Shown here: positions 18,660 to 28,302 of the stretch, one piece after another
Numbering within the stretch: the stretch's first letter is position 1
Layout of the letters: each line of letters opens with the position of its first letter
NCBI RefSeq assembly: GCF_001434135.1
Contig: NZ_AZEB01000001.1
Coordinates: 124,001-188,000 of the forward strand
Reading direction: 5' to 3'
DNA: 64,000 nucleotides
Origin: Lentilactobacillus kisonensis DSM 19906 = JCM 15041
GTDB lineage: Bacteria; Bacillota; Bacilli; Lactobacillales; Lactobacillaceae
Notes under the pieces: generated by a model
Database searches by the model: none
What the model saw: the letters and a program-made list of their open reading frames with translations, nothing else
What the model was told of the DNA's origin: nothing
Program-made: the position numbers and the translations under genes

Positions 18660-19046
18660 ATGATATCCCAAAAACGACACTTTTTTTATCAACCAAGTCC
18701 ATTGGGGAGTATTATTTGTTGGAGTTGGACGTTTATCATCTTTTTTGTCGGCGTTATTTTTTGGCTGGAAATAACACATTTTCAATGGATCACACTGTTT
18801 TTCTTTATCTTTTTTGCCATTGTTGCTTGGGCAGAAATTCATTTTCGAAACATTAAAATCTATCATAATCAATTAGTGGTAAGCCGAATTACAAATCCCC
18901 ATTGGTTAGTGATCGATTTGGATAAAATTTCTCACGTTCAAGTTTCCAAGTATCAGCTAGGGTTTGTCGCCAACACAAGGATATATAGTTTTATTTTACC
19001 AGCTAATTCGGTTATTGAAATTAAAGAATTAATTACTAACCGGTAA
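18660..19046 (+). CDS. ebsA: EbsA family membrane protein
   Basis: A 128-residue protein with two adjacent membrane segments, roughly residues 16-35 and 40-59 (very rich in Phe, Ile and Trp), then a cytosolic beta-rich tail ending in IYSFILPANSVIEIKELI. The pattern and N-terminus (FFYQPSPLGSIICWSW) match the EbsA family of lactobacilli and enterococci. That family is often labelled pore-forming, but its function is not established. AAGGAG lies upstream of the ATG. Confidence 0.72.
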   Translation: MISQKRHFFYQPSPLGSIICWSWTFIIFFVGVIFWLEITHFQWITLFFFIFFAIVAWAEIHFRNIKIYHNQLVVSRITNPHWLVIDLDKISHVQVSKYQLGFVANTRIYSFILPANSVIEIKELITNR

Positions 19047-19102
19047 GTGTTAATGACGTTGTGAATTTTGGATGGAGTCGTAATTAGGAGGCCATTATCA
19101 AT

Positions 19103-20764
19103 ATGAAAAGCGATGTTGAAATTTCTCAAGAATCATCTATGGAACCGATTGTTAAAATTGCTGATAAACTCGGGATTAGTGAAGATCAAATTGAACAATA
19201 CGGCCATTACAAGGCGAAGGTTCAATTTGATCCTAAAACGGAACGTAATGATGGCAAATTAATTCTAGTTACGTCAATCAATCCAACCACAGCTGGTGAA
19301 GGTAAGACGACTGTCACAATTGGTCTAGGAGATGCCTTTACTGAATTACATAAAAAAATTGCTTTAGCCCTTCGTGAGCCATCCCTGGGCCCAGTGATGG
19401 GAATGAAGGGTGGCGCTACTGGTGGTGGCTATGCACAAGTAGTGCCAATGGATGATATTAATTTGCATTTTACTGGCGATTTTGATGCGTTAACCGAAGC
19501 CCACAATACACTTGCGGCTTTAATTGACAATCATATTCAGCATGGTAATCAACTAAATATTGATCCCAGACAAATTGTCTGGAAGCGGGTTTTAGATGTC
19601 AATGACCGTGAATTACGCCAAGTCGTTGTTGGGTTGGGAGGTAGAACCTCGGGTGTTCCTCGCCAAGACGGATTTGATATCACGGTTGCCAGCGAATTAA
19701 TGGCAATCCTATGTCTGGCAACTGACCTGACTGATCTCAAAAAGCGGATTGGTCAAATGCTTATTGGGTATACATACGACCGTCAGCCAGTTTTAGTATC
19801 TGATCTTCATGTTCAGGGTGCGTTGACGCTACTTCTCAAAGATGCCATTAAGCCAAATCTGGTTCAGACGATTGAGCACACGCCTGCATTTATCCACGGT
19901 GGGCCGTTTGCTAACATTGCTCATGGTTGTAACAGTATTTTAGCAACGCAAGCAGCGCTACATTTTGGTGATTATACAATCACTGAAGCAGGCTTTGGTT
20001 CAGACCTTGGTGGCGAAAAGTTCATGGATATCGTTGCCCCAAAGCTCAAAAAGTCGCCCGATTGTGTTGTTGTCGTTGCCACGGTTCGAGCTTTAAAATT
20101 GAATGGTGGGGCTGATAAAAACAATTTGAATACAGAAGATTTAAACGCCCTTGAAACTGGCATTGTTAATTTGAAACGACACGTCGAAAATATGCAACAA
20201 TATGGCAAACCGGTGGTCGTTGCTATTAATAAATTTGTTAGTGATAGTGACGCTGAAATTAACTTTTTAAAGGACTATGTTCACAATGAGTTAGGTGTAA
20301 AAGGAGCGGTCATTAACAGCTGGGCCGAAGGTGGAAAAGGCGCCGTTGATCTCGCAAAAGAAGTTATTGCTGCTTGTGATCAGCCAGCAACCTTTAAACC
20401 ATTGTACTCGTCGGACAATTCATTGTTGGAAAAAATCAATGCAATTGTAACAAAGGTTTACGGTGGGACAAACGTTGAATTATCTAATAAGGCCAAAAAT
20501 GCCCTCAAGCGGATTGAAAAAATGGGATATGGTCATTTACCCGTATGTATGGCTAAAACCCAGTATTCGTTAACTGATAATGCTAAGCAACTGGGGGCAC
20601 CCACGAACTTTACAATCCATGTTTCTGATCTTCAACTAAAATTAGGGGCTGGCTTTATTGTTGCCCTTACTGGTAAAATACTAACAATGCCCGGATTGCC
20701 AAGCCATCCAGCGGCACTTGATATGGACATAGATGAAAACGGCCGAATTACTGGGTTGTTTTAA
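19103..20764 (+). CDS. fhs: Formate--tetrahydrofolate ligase
   Basis: This ATP-dependent enzyme makes 10-formyl-THF from formate and THF, feeding purine and formyl-methionine synthesis. The 553-residue protein is full length. It has a P-loop [14 protein letters not shown] near residue 70, [21 protein letters not shown] around 100 (written in two parts: EPSLGPVMG and [12 protein letters not shown]), [13 protein letters not shown] and [19 protein letters not shown] precedes the ATG. It links to the folate genes at 30-34 kb by pathway, not by operon. lspA follows 14 bases later. Confidence 0.97.
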   Translation: MKSDVEISQESSMEPIVKIADKLGISEDQIEQYGHYKAKVQFDPKTERNDGKLILVTSINPTTAGEGKTTVTIGLGDAFTELHKKIALALREPSLGPVMGMKGGATGGGYAQVVPMDDINLHFTGDFDALTEAHNTLAALIDNHIQHGNQLNIDPRQIVWKRVLDVNDRELRQVVVGLGGRTSGVPRQDGFDITVASELMAILCLATDLTDLKKRIGQMLIGYTYDRQPVLVSDLHVQGALTLLLKDAIKPNLVQTIEHTPAFIHGGPFANIAHGCNSILATQAALHFGDYTITEAGFGSDLGGEKFMDIVAPKLKKSPDCVVVVATVRALKLNGGADKNNLNTEDLNALETGIVNLKRHVENMQQYGKPVVVAINKFVSDSDAEINFLKDYVHNELGVKGAVINSWAEGGKGAVDLAKEVIAACDQPATFKPLYSSDNSLLEKINAIVTKVYGGTNVELSNKAKNALKRIEKMGYGHLPVCMAKTQYSLTDNAKQLGAPTNFTIHVSDLQLKLGAGFIVALTGKILTMPGLPSHPAALDMDIDENGRITGLF

Positions 20765-20778
20765 AAGGAGTTTTAAAG

Positions 20779-21219
20779 GTGCCTGTTATTTATATAATTG
20801 GAATTGCTTTATTAATCATAATAGACCAACTAGTAAAGCACTGGGTGGTTGCTAGTTTGGCAATGGGCCAGTCAATGACATTGATTCCGGGAGTGATTTC
20901 ACTTACAAGGATTAATAATACAGGTGCTGCATGGAGCATTTTGGCCGGCCATCAAGAGATCTTTGTGATTATTGCTTTATTAGCTTTAGTTGCCATTGGC
21001 TATTTTTTAATTCGCTATTGGAAAAACATTTCTTATCGTCTTGGCCTCAGTTTATTGATTGCTGGTACGGCTGGAAACGTTATTGACCGAATCTTTAGTG
21101 GCCATGTTGTTGATATGTTTCAACTAGATTTTATTAATTTCCCGATCTTTAACTGTGCTGATACATTCTTAACGATTGGAATCATTGTTTTAGGGATTGC
21201 AGTTTTAAGGGAACAATAA
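20779..21219 (+). CDS. lspA: Lipoprotein signal peptidase (signal peptidase II)
   Basis: An aspartic membrane protease that cuts the signal peptide of prolipoproteins. It has 146 residues, four membrane segments and both catalytic-aspartate motifs: GTAGNVIDRIFSGHVVDMF and FPIFNCADTFLTIG. The conserved NNTGAAWSIL follows the first loop. The start is GTG after AAAAGGAG. It is followed by rluD after 22 bases, the usual lspA-rluD pairing of Firmicutes. Confidence 0.96.
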   Translation: MPVIYIIGIALLIIIDQLVKHWVVASLAMGQSMTLIPGVISLTRINNTGAAWSILAGHQEIFVIIALLALVAIGYFLIRYWKNISYRLGLSLLIAGTAGNVIDRIFSGHVVDMFQLDFINFPIFNCADTFLTIGIIVLGIAVLREQ

Positions 21220-21241
21220 GTAAAGGATTGTACAAATTAAC

Positions 21242-22150
21242 GTGAAAACAATTGAAGTAAGCACACATACTGGTCGATTGGATAAAGTTGTTTCAGAAAT
21301 TGAGCCAACCATTAGCCGATCGCGAGCTAAAAAACTAATTGATGATGGTGATATCACTGTCAATGGCGAAGTCAAGAAGCCCAAATACCCAGTTGAAATT
21401 GGTGATAAGATTTCAATTAGTAATCCAGAACCCCAGGCGATCAATTTAGAACCCGAAAACATTCCGCTTGATATTGTTTACGAAGATGATGATGTTATTG
21501 TTGTAAACAAACCACAGGGAATGGTTGTTCATCCATCAGCAGGCCACCCTAACCATACATTGGTTAACGCATTACTATTTCATAGCCCACTTTCAACAAT
21601 TAATGGGGAATATCGGCCAGGGATTGTTCACCGGATTGATAAGGATACTTCTGGGTTATTGATGGTGGCTAAAAACGATGCGGCTCACAAGTTCCTCTCG
21701 GCTCAACTAAAAAAGCAAAAGAATTTAAGAAGGTACGTGGCTCTTGTCCACGGACGCATTACAGAAAATTCTGGCGTTGTAAACGCACCAATTGGTCGAT
21801 CTTTAAATGACCGAAAAAAGCAAGCTGTGATCATAGATGGCCGGCCGGCAGTTACCCATTTCGAAGTCTTAGAGCGGTTTCAACAATATACGCTGGTTTC
21901 TTGCCGTCTTGAAACGGGAAGAACTCACCAAATTCGGGTTCACATGAAGTATATTGAGCATCCAATCGTAGGAGATCCCCTCTATGGGCCACGGAAAACC
22001 ATTAAGGGAAATGGCCAATTTTTGCACGCCCAAGAGTTGGGATTTGAACATCCCACAACTCATGAACTAATGACCTTTTCGGCGCCAATTCCGCCTATTT
22101 TTGAGAAGGTGCTGACAAACTTAAGGCTAACTCAGCCATTGAAATCTTGA
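21242..22150 (+). CDS. rluD: Ribosomal large subunit pseudouridine synthase, RluD type
   Basis: It isomerises uridines in 23S rRNA. The 302-residue protein has an S4 RNA-binding domain at residues 13-75 ([20 protein letters not shown]) and an RluA-type catalytic domain. [16 protein letters not shown] contains the catalytic Asp. [20 protein letters not shown] is the second family block. The start is GTG at 21242. The B. subtilis equivalent is YlyB, in the same place between lspA and pyrR. The target uridines are inferred from E. coli RluD. Confidence 0.94.
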   Translation: MKTIEVSTHTGRLDKVVSEIEPTISRSRAKKLIDDGDITVNGEVKKPKYPVEIGDKISISNPEPQAINLEPENIPLDIVYEDDDVIVVNKPQGMVVHPSAGHPNHTLVNALLFHSPLSTINGEYRPGIVHRIDKDTSGLLMVAKNDAAHKFLSAQLKKQKNLRRYVALVHGRITENSGVVNAPIGRSLNDRKKQAVIIDGRPAVTHFEVLERFQQYTLVSCRLETGRTHQIRVHMKYIEHPIVGDPLYGPRKTIKGNGQFLHAQELGFEHPTTHELMTFSAPIPPIFEKVLTNLRLTQPLKS

Positions 22151-22151
22151 C

Positions 22152-22195
22152 AAGCCGGCTAAGCTCTCATATCCTGAACTTAACACGGCTTTTTG
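22152..22195 (+). terminator. Intrinsic terminator between rluD and pyrR
   Basis: CAAGCCGGCTAAG pairs imperfectly with CTTAACACGGCTT and is followed by TTTTTGG. It could end the lspA-rluD transcript or act as an attenuator before pyrR. I looked for the conserved PyrR-binding loop (consensus around CNGNGAGG) on the plus strand here and did not find it, so plain termination is preferred. Confidence 0.6.
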
Positions 22196-22232
22196 GTTTA
22201 TAAAACCTGATACTAATTTAAGGAGCACTTTG

Positions 22233-22769
22233 ATGATGGGAAAGATAATTTTAGACAAAATGGCAATGCAGCGGGCATTGACTCGAATAACTTATGAAAT
22301 TGTTGAAAAAAATAAGGGTGTTGAGGATTTAGTCCTTATCGGGATTAAAACTCGAGGGATTTTCCTTGCTAACCGGATTGCTAATCGCCTGCAGCAACTT
22401 GAGAACGTTACGATTCCCGTTGGTGAACTTGATATCACAAATTATCGTGACGACATTGAGCATGATTCAATGAGTTCAGACGTCAAAATGTCCAACAATA
22501 AGATTGATTTTTCAATTGAGGGCAAGCGCGTCATCCTCGTCGATGACGTTCTCTATACCGGCCGAACCGTCCGCGCTGCCCTTTCTGCTGTTATGGATCT
22601 AGGAAGGCCTAAAAGTATTAACTTAGCAGTTTTAGTTGATCGGGGCCATCGTGAATTGCCAATTCGAGCTGATTTTGTTGGCAAGAATATTCCAAGTTCA
22701 CAAAAAGAAAAGATCAAAGTATACGTATCTGAAATTGATGATAAGGATGCTGTTGAACTCATCAAATGA
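22233..22769 (+). CDS. pyrR: Pyrimidine operon regulator / uracil phosphoribosyltransferase PyrR
   Basis: PyrR binds leader RNA of pyr genes when UMP is high and has weak uracil phosphoribosyltransferase activity. The ATG at 22233 follows AAGGAG by eight bases. The PRPP-binding loop [18 protein letters not shown] and the RNA-contact region [19 protein letters not shown] are intact, as are the early Thr and Arg (ALTRI). The position of B. subtilis His22, where changes are known to disturb regulation, is Tyr here. It is followed after 22 bases by a degenerate carA/carB pair rather than by normal pyr genes. Some lactobacilli carry two PyrR paralogues, and this may be the divergent one. Confidence 0.9.
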   Translation: MMGKIILDKMAMQRALTRITYEIVEKNKGVEDLVLIGIKTRGIFLANRIANRLQQLENVTIPVGELDITNYRDDIEHDSMSSDVKMSNNKIDFSIEGKRVILVDDVLYTGRTVRAALSAVMDLGRPKSINLAVLVDRGHRELPIRADFVGKNIPSSQKEKIKVYVSEIDDKDAVELIK

Positions 22770-22791
22770 TACTTAAAAATGGGGAGTCAGC

Positions 22792-23883
22792 ATGACGCAA
22801 AGATATTTGATATTAGAAGATGGATCTGCGTACCCTGGCAAGGCGTTTGGTTCATTAGCAACAACGACCGGGGAATTAGTTGCAAATTCAACTATGAACG
22901 GTTATCAGGAAATTATTTCTAACCAGATTTATCATAACCAAATTATCGTTTTTACCCAGTCATCGATTGGAAATACCGGACTCGACCAGAATGCGTACGA
23001 GTCTATTTTGCCGTCCGCAAAGGGGGTCATTGTCAGAGAGTATGAGAACTTGGCAACCGATCACTTTAAGCGGATCTCTTTGGATAAATATCTGAAACAG
23101 CATCGGATTCCTGGGATTTATGATGTTGACACAAGGGAAATTCGGCATCGCTTACAGAAGTATGGCAATATGAAAGCTAGTATCGTTGATGTTGCAGATG
23201 ATCATGCGTTTGACCAACTCCACGCAACCGTTCTAACCAATCAACAGGTTGCTCAGGTAGCAACTCCGAAACCATATCCAAATCCAGATGAAGGCGACAA
23301 TGTTGTTGTGGTCGATTTTGGGCTTAAAAGCGGTATTCTGCGAGAACTTTCTCGTAGAAATTGTAATGTAACAGTTGTTCCTTGGAATTCAACTAGTGAA
23401 ATGATCCTTGATTTGGATCCGGATGGCATTGTCTTATCTACGGGTCCAGGGGCGCCTTCCAATCTGCCAAGTTCTGTTCTCAAAATGATTACGGAGGTCC
23501 AAAGCCAAGCACCAATGTTTGCAATTGGATTAGGGCATGAGTTGTTTGCTCTAGCTAATGGCGCGCGGGTATCTAAATTGCGGGTAGAGCATCATGGTGC
23601 CAATCACCCAATTAGAGAAATCATTACCAACGAAATCTTTTTCTCTGGTCAAGAGCAGGGTTATGCTGTGGATCCTAAATCCATTGACCATGCTAAATTA
23701 TTTATTACTCATGTTGACTTAGTGAATGGGACGGTTCAAGGGCTTCGACACCGTGATTTTCCGGCGTTTTCAGTTCAGTTTTCACCTGACGGGGCTCCAG
23801 GGCCAAAAGATAGCGTCGGGTTATTTGACGACTTTATGGAAATTATGGAAAGAAGAAGGGGCTACAATGGCAATGGATATTAA
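22792..23883 (+). CDS. carA: CarA-like protein lacking the glutaminase triad
   Basis: Homologous over its full length (363 residues) to the carbamoyl-phosphate synthase small subunit, which normally releases ammonia from glutamine. The fold blocks are recognisable: TGELVANSTMNGYQE, GIYDVDTREIRHRL, LSTGPGAPSNLP and HHGANHPI. The nucleophile motif GxCLGHQ is AIGLGHE, with Gly246 in place of the catalytic Cys. The histidine/glutamate motif QFHPE is QFSPD (Ser331, Asp333). The N-terminal block FNTGMTGYQE and the TYPLIGNYG block are also altered. Glutaminase activity should be absent. GGGGAG lies upstream of the ATG. The frame has no stop or shift, which argues against a fresh pseudogene. It overlaps the carB-like gene by 17 bases. 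Confidence 0.85.
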   Translation: MTQRYLILEDGSAYPGKAFGSLATTTGELVANSTMNGYQEIISNQIYHNQIIVFTQSSIGNTGLDQNAYESILPSAKGVIVREYENLATDHFKRISLDKYLKQHRIPGIYDVDTREIRHRLQKYGNMKASIVDVADDHAFDQLHATVLTNQQVAQVATPKPYPNPDEGDNVVVVDFGLKSGILRELSRRNCNVTVVPWNSTSEMILDLDPDGIVLSTGPGAPSNLPSSVLKMITEVQSQAPMFAIGLGHELFALANGARVSKLRVEHHGANHPIREIITNEIFFSGQEQGYAVDPKSIDHAKLFITHVDLVNGTVQGLRHRDFPAFSVQFSPDGAPGPKDSVGLFDDFMEIMERRRGYNGNGY

Positions 23884-26368
23884 TAAGGTCTTATTACTGG
23901 GTGGCGGCCCTACAAATATTGGTCATGAAAATGAACTTGATGCTGCCGCGTTTGAACGGCTAATTGCGTTAAAAAAAACTGGTGCGCAAATAATTTACGT
24001 TGACGACAACCCATTTTCCGTTACGAGTGAGGAAATCCAACCAGCAAATGTTTACGTTCAGCAGGTGAACTTTAAAAACGTTGTCAATATCGTTGAAAAA
24101 GAACATCCTGATGCAATTATGGCAACGACGGGGGGCTTAAACGCCATGCAGATTGCCTGGCAGCTCTCCGAAAGTGGTGTTTTAAGTTCTAATAATGTGA
24201 CGCTATTAGGCATTAAACCCGCTGATTTACGGAAGGTGATTGATAATCAAAAACTGCGTGAATTACTCACGGAAATTAACGAGCGGGTGATTGCATCAAG
24301 GATTGTTGCTGATGATAACGAGGCAATGGATTTTGTCAGGGAAGTTGGGTTTCCCGTTATTGTAAAACCAATTTCTGCTAGTCATGACACGAGTCGTTTT
24401 ATTTGTAACAATACTGATGAACTTGAAGATGCATTAGACGTTAGTTTTAAACGGACGTATATCAAGCGCTGTTCGATTGAACAAAGTATCGTCGGCTACA
24501 AAGAAATTGAAATGGTCGGCGTTCGTGACGTGAATGGTAATAAGATGCTGGTTTCTGGATTAGAAGATATGGACCCTATTGGGATTCATTCCGGTGATTC
24601 AATTATTTTTGCACCGACTCAAACACTCATTAACGAAGAATATCAAGCGTTAAGAACGGCCACCTTCAGAATTATGGATTCCCTTAATGTGACGGGAACT
24701 TGTCATGTACAATTTGCTCAGAGCCGTACTGATTCTAATTACTTTGTCACCAAAGTTAGTCCATTTTTCACGCGAAATACAATGCTTGCAGCAAAGGCGA
24801 CTGGTTATCCAGTGACATATGTTTCTAGTTTCTTAGAGTTGGGTTATTCACTCACAGAGGTCAAGTTGCCGGCTAAGTACAGTAAATACCTCGCATTTAT
24901 GGAACCAACGATGGATCACGTTCTTGTTCGAATTCCACTTTGGCCATTTAGGGATATTAACGATGTTGATCAACACCTCAATACATTAATGAAATCTGTT
25001 GGGTCAACAATTGGGATTGGCCGAACGGTTGAAGAAGCGATCATTAAATCAATGCATAGTTCCCAGTTTTCACCTCGAGATATTCTGCCCAGTGTCTCAA
25101 AGGTTGATGACGATGATGTGATCAATCAATTGATTCATCCTTTAGCAAGCCGAATTCTGATCTTGATGGAGGCTTTACGGCGAGGCTTTTCGATTGATGA
25201 ACTATCTGAGCTTACTCAAATTGACCGTTTTTATTTTTATAAATTAAATCAGTTACTGCGAGCTCAGAGTTTTGTGGTTAATAATCCCATGTCACCTGAA
25301 TCAATCCAGGTAGGACATAAGTACGGCTTTGGCGATGGTATGCTAGCAGAACTTTGGAACGTAAACATTTCGGAAATTAGTAAAATGAACCAAGACGTTA
25401 AGTACCAGGTAACATATAAAGAGATTGAACCCAGTGCTGGAGAGTTCTTGGAGAATACAAGTATTTTTTATAGTAGTTACGAATTAGAAAATGAAAGTCA
25501 TCCTTTTGAAGGAAAAACAGCATTGGTAATTGGCCGAGGTGGTAATCAGCTTGGCCCTAATTCAGCCGCGGATTATTATACAACTCAGATTTTGATTTCA
25601 TTGAAAAAAACCGGTTATAAAACAATTATTATGAATACGAACCCAAACGCTGTGTCACTAACACCGCAACTAAGCGATAAACAGTATATTGAACCGATTC
25701 AACTTGGTAATATTTTAAACATCATTGATATCGATCAACCGGACGTTGTTTTCCTACCAGGAAACCGCCATTATTTGGCTAATCAATTACAACAGTTTAC
25801 TAATTTGAATGTCATTGTTTTGCCGCCAGATCAAAAAGTTGCCAGTTACAAGGAAAATCAAGCGACAACGGCCGTTGACTTATTTGTTCAAAAAGGAGAA
25901 ATCTTGCCAGTAACAACAATCTCTTTTTTCAAGCATGACAATCGAACAGATATTCATCATATTAACGATTATCAAGAACCAATGACGAATTGGGAAAGTG
26001 ATGAGGTATCATTAATAGCCCAAGCAATTGACGTCGTTAATGTGGGCGAATGGCAAGGATTGGTCCAAGTATTATTTGATAAAACGGCTACTGGTAAATA
26101 TAGTTGTACTGGGATTAGGCCGGTTAGAATCACGGAGACGGCGTTTCTCACTAAAACAACTGGAATTAACTGGATAAATGTGCTTGTTAGAAAATATTTG
26201 GGACTCTTGGATATGAATTCTCTTAGAAACCAAATTGTACCAACGGAACACAAACGATATTCAATTATGGCCGCTCATTTTCCATTCAAGGAATTACAAT
26301 CTAACCGTAATGAGGGGACGACTAAGCAAGAAGTAGGGTCATCGCTTTCATTCGAGAACTTTAGTTAA
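23867..26368 (+). CDS. carB: Truncated, degenerate CarB-like protein
   Basis: Related to the carbamoyl-phosphate synthase large subunit but 833 residues instead of about 1060. The start at 23867 (MAMDINKVLLLGGGPTNIGH) follows GAAGGGG. In the first ATP-grasp half, GIHSGDSIIFAPTQTL and KATGYP remain, but the glycine-rich loop is PISASHDTSRF. The metal ligands E-x-N-x-R are Lys296, Ser298 and Phe300 (TKVSPFFTR). The second half keeps a pre-ATP-grasp Rossmann-like block (NTNPNAVSLTPQLSDKQYIE). It has lost most of the following ATP-grasp and has IRPVRITET where VNPRxSRT is usual. The C-terminal regulatory domain is missing. It should not make carbamoyl phosphate. The frame is intact, so a non-catalytic role or slow decay are both possible. 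Confidence 0.85.
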   Translation: MAMDINKVLLLGGGPTNIGHENELDAAAFERLIALKKTGAQIIYVDDNPFSVTSEEIQPANVYVQQVNFKNVVNIVEKEHPDAIMATTGGLNAMQIAWQLSESGVLSSNNVTLLGIKPADLRKVIDNQKLRELLTEINERVIASRIVADDNEAMDFVREVGFPVIVKPISASHDTSRFICNNTDELEDALDVSFKRTYIKRCSIEQSIVGYKEIEMVGVRDVNGNKMLVSGLEDMDPIGIHSGDSIIFAPTQTLINEEYQALRTATFRIMDSLNVTGTCHVQFAQSRTDSNYFVTKVSPFFTRNTMLAAKATGYPVTYVSSFLELGYSLTEVKLPAKYSKYLAFMEPTMDHVLVRIPLWPFRDINDVDQHLNTLMKSVGSTIGIGRTVEEAIIKSMHSSQFSPRDILPSVSKVDDDDVINQLIHPLASRILILMEALRRGFSIDELSELTQIDRFYFYKLNQLLRAQSFVVNNPMSPESIQVGHKYGFGDGMLAELWNVNISEISKMNQDVKYQVTYKEIEPSAGEFLENTSIFYSSYELENESHPFEGKTALVIGRGGNQLGPNSAADYYTTQILISLKKTGYKTIIMNTNPNAVSLTPQLSDKQYIEPIQLGNILNIIDIDQPDVVFLPGNRHYLANQLQQFTNLNVIVLPPDQKVASYKENQATTAVDLFVQKGEILPVTTISFFKHDNRTDIHHINDYQEPMTNWESDEVSLIAQAIDVVNVGEWQGLVQVLFDKTATGKYSCTGIRPVRITETAFLTKTTGINWINVLVRKYLGLLDMNSLRNQIVPTEHKRYSIMAAHFPFKELQSNRNEGTTKQEVGSSLSFENFS

Positions 26369-26385
26369 ATTATTAGAAACATAAA

Positions 26386-26431
26386 TAGTGGCTAGACCCA
26401 AAGGATATCTCCTTGATCTAACCACTATCAT
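26386..26431. terminator. Bidirectional terminator after carB-like gene
   Basis: AGTGGCTAGACCCAAAGGA pairs with TCCTTGATCTAACCACT. An AT-rich stretch follows on both sides. It lies between the convergent carB-like and rqcH genes. Confidence 0.75.
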
Positions 26432-26463
26432 TTTATATTATTGATGGAAGCGCACTTATAGCA

Positions 26464-28173
26464 CTAGTTTTTGAGCTTCTCTACAGCTTCTTCAGTTGGC
26501 GTAATAAAGAGCGTTTGCTGACTATCATAAATTACAAATCCAGGCTTTGCCCCATTAGGCTTTCTAATGTGCTTTACCTTGGTATAATCGACCGGCACTT
26601 TTGAGGAATCCCGTGCCTTAGAGAAATAGGCGGCTAAAGTTGCTGCCTCAGTGAGCGTTTGTTCTGAAGGGGCAAAGCTGCGGATAATCACATGCGATCC
26701 TGGAATGTTTTTAGTATGCAGCCAGGTTTCCCGTTTGTCGGCGGTATGCATTGTCAGACGCTCATTTTGGAGGTTATTCTTACCGACAAGAATTTCTGTA
26801 CCATCGCTTGAAGTAAAGGCCTCAGGTTTGTTGATTTTTCGGCGCTTTGCTTTTTTCTTTTTATTTCGCTGTTCATGATCCTTTAAATAATGACCTTGTT
26901 CTAATTCAAACCGAATATCAACCAAATCTTCTGGTTTAGCAAGTTCAATTTGTGATTGAATGTTTTCAAAATAGTCAATTTCTTGCTTAGTTAATTCAAT
27001 TTGTTCAGCCAGATATTTAACCGCATTCTTTAGTTTTTGATATTTTTTAAAATAACGTTGGGCATTTTCAGAGGGTGATAGCTGATTTGATAATTTGATA
27101 GCAAGGGACGAATTATTATCGTAGTAATTAGGAAGTTCAATCGAATTCATGCCCCGGGTGATTTTATGCAGATACGTTGTCAGAATTTCACCTTTAATTT
27201 TAAACTCATCAGCATTTTCAGTTTCCGCCAAATCGCGGTTTAATCGTTTGAGTTTTGTTCTATTTTTCTTCAATTGCTTTTTAACAACTTGAATCAAGAC
27301 CGCTCCTTGTTCTCGAACACGGTCATGTTGGGCTCGTTCAGCATAATAACTATCAAGAAGTTCACTCAAAGTTGAATAAACTTTATTTTTTATTGTACCA
27401 GGATAAGGAAATGCGGTAAAATTAATCTTGTTATTAGCAATATTGCTTAAAGTTGGCGTTGGATGATCAAATTGATCAAAGAACTTCTTAAAATTGGTTT
27501 CCGTTTTGTTATCGTCATGCAAATAACTTGCTAATGCCAAGGATGTGTCTTTACCGAGTCCTTGAATGTTCTTTCGGACATTAGCAGCGAGAACCTGGAC
27601 ATTTGGAAAATCAATGATTAGCTTGTTGATATCATCAAACGAAGCTTTTTTGAATGGATTCTGAACGTCTTGCTTTGGTGGGTTGATATAGGTCGCTCCT
27701 GGGAGCAGGATTCGATACCGGTTCACGTCTGAACCAACGTGTTTAATCGCATCAATGATCTTGTTGGTTTTCTGGTCTACTAGGATGATATTGCTATGTC
27801 GGGCCATAATTTCAACAACTAAGCAAAGCTCAGTTTGATCACCAAGTTCATTTCTAGATGTAAACAAAAATCTGAGAACACGGTCATTATCCAACTGCTC
27901 AATATTGGTTAGAATTGCGCCGCTAAGATGTTTGCGCATAATCATTGTAAAGTTACTTGGGACGCTCGGATTAACATATGGAATTTTGGTTAGCTGAACC
28001 CGGGCATATGTTGGGTTAGCAGATAAAAGTAATTGTTGATTTTTACTTTTTGCTCGAATTGTTAATATCAATTCATTGGGATAGGGTTGATTTATTTTGC
28101 TTACCCTTCCAGTTTTTAGAATAGAAGCTAATTCATTTCTCATGGAATGGGTAAAAGAACCATCAAATGACAT
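26464..28173 (-). CDS. rqcH: Ribosome quality-control factor RqcH (NFACT / FbpA family)
   Basis: RqcH binds stalled 50S subunits carrying peptidyl-tRNA and directs alanine tailing in Firmicutes. Older annotation calls the family fibronectin-binding protein FbpA. The start at 28173 gives MSFDGSFTHSMRNELASIL. The NFACT-N domain includes the Asp-Arg pair in LDNDRVLRF needed for tRNA binding. A central HhH region and long coiled coil (about residues 280-430) follow. The NFACT-R domain carries TSSDGTEILVGKNNLQNE and WLHTKNIPGSHVIIRS. At 569 residues it is full length. The surface-adhesin role is doubtful, since no signal peptide is seen. Confidence 0.9.
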   Translation of the reverse strand: MSFDGSFTHSMRNELASILKTGRVSKINQPYPNELILTIRAKSKNQQLLLSANPTYARVQLTKIPYVNPSVPSNFTMIMRKHLSGAILTNIEQLDNDRVLRFLFTSRNELGDQTELCLVVEIMARHSNIILVDQKTNKIIDAIKHVGSDVNRYRILLPGATYINPPKQDVQNPFKKASFDDINKLIIDFPNVQVLAANVRKNIQGLGKDTSLALASYLHDDNKTETNFKKFFDQFDHPTPTLSNIANNKINFTAFPYPGTIKNKVYSTLSELLDSYYAERAQHDRVREQGAVLIQVVKKQLKKNRTKLKRLNRDLAETENADEFKIKGEILTTYLHKITRGMNSIELPNYYDNNSSLAIKLSNQLSPSENAQRYFKKYQKLKNAVKYLAEQIELTKQEIDYFENIQSQIELAKPEDLVDIRFELEQGHYLKDHEQRNKKKKAKRRKINKPEAFTSSDGTEILVGKNNLQNERLTMHTADKRETWLHTKNIPGSHVIIRSFAPSEQTLTEAATLAAYFSKARDSSKVPVDYTKVKHIRKPNGAKPGFVIYDSQQTLFITPTEEAVEKLKN

Positions 28174-28302
28174 CTTATCACTCACTTTCATATAGGTAGC
28201 ATCTACTAGTATAGCGCACTTCTGGCACTCATGCGAAGCTCACGGTTCATTTGTAAGTCATAATTTTTAAGCGTATACTAACTTTTCGGAGGTCTTTTCA
28301 GA

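Noticed and set aside
22140-22232. PyrR-type attenuator before pyrR
   Set aside because: Only a plain hairpin with a T run is visible; the PyrR-binding loop consensus was not found.
23726-23866. 47-residue extension of the CarB-like protein
   Set aside because: It lies entirely within carA in another frame; the ATG at 23867 has a ribosome site and starts the conserved domain.
26464-28173. Surface fibronectin-binding adhesin
   Set aside because: The NFACT domain order and the Asp-Arg motif indicate RqcH; there is no signal peptide or wall anchor.
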